Shown piece after piece: positions 63,510 to 64,000 of a stretch of DNA of 64,000 nt. Source of the stretch: Alkalihalobacillus deserti (GTDB lineage Bacteria > Bacillota > Bacilli > Bacillales > Bacillaceae_D); contig NZ_JAJAFR010000006.1 of NCBI RefSeq assembly GCF_020734105.1, positions 62,001-126,000 on the forward strand, given 5' to 3'. A program made the translations under genes and the position numbers. Under the pieces are notes generated by a model. It did not search any database. It had not been told where the DNA came from and saw only the letters and a list, made by a program, of their open reading frames with translations. Position 1 is the stretch's first letter; every line of letters begins with the position of its first letter.

Positions 63510-64000
63510 ATGGGATTAACACCTAAAAACGAACATGGAAAAAGTAATGTCGTCCCTATGTTCCAAACTGGGGATTATTTCTTTCATCGTGGGATAGAGG
63601 CATACCGAAAAAATCATCTGCATCGTGCGATTAAACTTTTTGAGAGAGCGGTTAAGATAACAAATACAGAGCCGGTTTTTCATGTTCAATTGGCAGCAGT
63701 TCTCTCTGAGATCGGCGAGTACGAGCGTTCAAATGAAATTCTACAAAATGTATTAGACGAAAAAAAGGAAAATGTCGATGAATGCTTCTTTTTTATGGCG
63801 AATAACTACGCTTATTTAGGTCTTTTTGAAAAAGCGGAACGGATGGTTATGCGCTATTTAGAATCCAATCCGGATGATCGTTTTACAGAGGATGCAAAAG
63901 ATTTATTAGAGCTGCTTCACTTTGAACGAGAGGAAGAAGATGATTGGGATGAGTTAGAGGACGATGAAGATGAACTCATTGCCCAACATGAGCGCGCTCG
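63510..64000 (+). CDS. yvcD: TPR-repeat protein (YvcD-like), partial
   Basis: At least 163 aa from ATG 63510 (CTGGAGGGAACG RBS); it runs off the right edge with the frame open. Tetratricopeptide repeats are visible: NHLHRAIKLFERAVKITNTE, VHFQLAAVLSEIGEYERSNEI-like and NYAYLGLFEKAERMVMRYLE, followed by a very acidic stretch (REEEDDWDELEDDEDE). In B. subtilis the TPR gene yvcD lies near the his operon, upstream of trxB. Function is unknown; it probably mediates protein-protein contacts. Confidence 0.8.
   Translation, partial: MGLTPKNEHGKSNVVPMFQTGDYFFHRGIEAYRKNHLHRAIKLFERAVKITNTEPVFHVQLAAVLSEIGEYERSNEILQNVLDEKKENVDECFFFMANNYAYLGLFEKAERMVMRYLESNPDDRFTEDAKDLLELLHFEREEEDDWDELEDDEDELIAQHERA

Overview
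The window looks like a chromosomal segment from a low-G+C Gram-positive bacterium of the order Bacillales, close to Bacillus in gene order. The block secA-prfB-yvjA-cccB-ftsE-ftsX, then ctpB-minJ, csbA-uvrB-uvrA, yvlB-yvlC-yvlD, hprK-lgt-yvoD-ppaX-yvoF and hisZ-hisG-hisD-hisB-hisH-hisA-hisF-hisI follows the Bacillus subtilis arrangement. Strong RBSs, TTG/GTG starts, a programmed frameshift in prfB and candidate SigB, SigW, PerR and LexA sites agree with this. The genus cannot be fixed from the sequence alone.

Layout. 1-3.4 kb is an accessory, partly decayed region: an Uma2-type nuclease gene, a two-gene cassette whose second product carries a HEPN-type Rx4H motif, two diverged copies of a nuclease/transposase tail, and a chemoreceptor remnant. 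3.7-6.3 kb holds a lipoprotein, a cold-shock protein and the ribosome hibernation factor hpf. 6.6-25 kb is a signalling island. Two cyclic-di-GMP-I (GEMM-I) riboswitches lie in front of (i) a KaiC-like ATPase, a small winged-helix-like protein and a PocR/GAF/LuxR regulator, and (ii) a six-gene operon with a HATPase kinase, a HAMP sensor, two STAS proteins, an RsbU/SpoIIE-type phosphatase and a FapA/DUF342 protein. Between them are a membrane diguanylate cyclase, a MarR regulator and a very large PAS-PAS-GGDEF-EAL-histidine kinase fusion. Enzymes that should make and break c-di-GMP therefore sit beside two predicted c-di-GMP-controlled transcripts, one encoding a partner-switching circuit.

25-63.4 kb is mostly core genome: secretion (secA), translation release (prfB), a P1B-4 metal ATPase under a perfect PerR box, FtsEX with an M23 murein hydrolase beside it, CtpB/MinJ, nucleotide excision repair, envelope-stress genes, carbon catabolite control (hprK, ppaX), lipoprotein maturation (lgt) and the complete histidine pathway. 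The window ends inside a TPR protein gene.

A family of dispersed structured repeats runs through the whole window. Two 174-bp copies are bounded by inverted ends and exact 9-bp target duplications, so they look like MITEs. Other copies share the same core, with a central hairpin whose stem covaries, but have different outer arms (GTTCAAAAAGGG hairpins) and sit at or next to gene 3' ends. A 150-bp-period tandem array upstream of secA appears to be built from the same core. No tRNA, rRNA or CRISPR array was seen.
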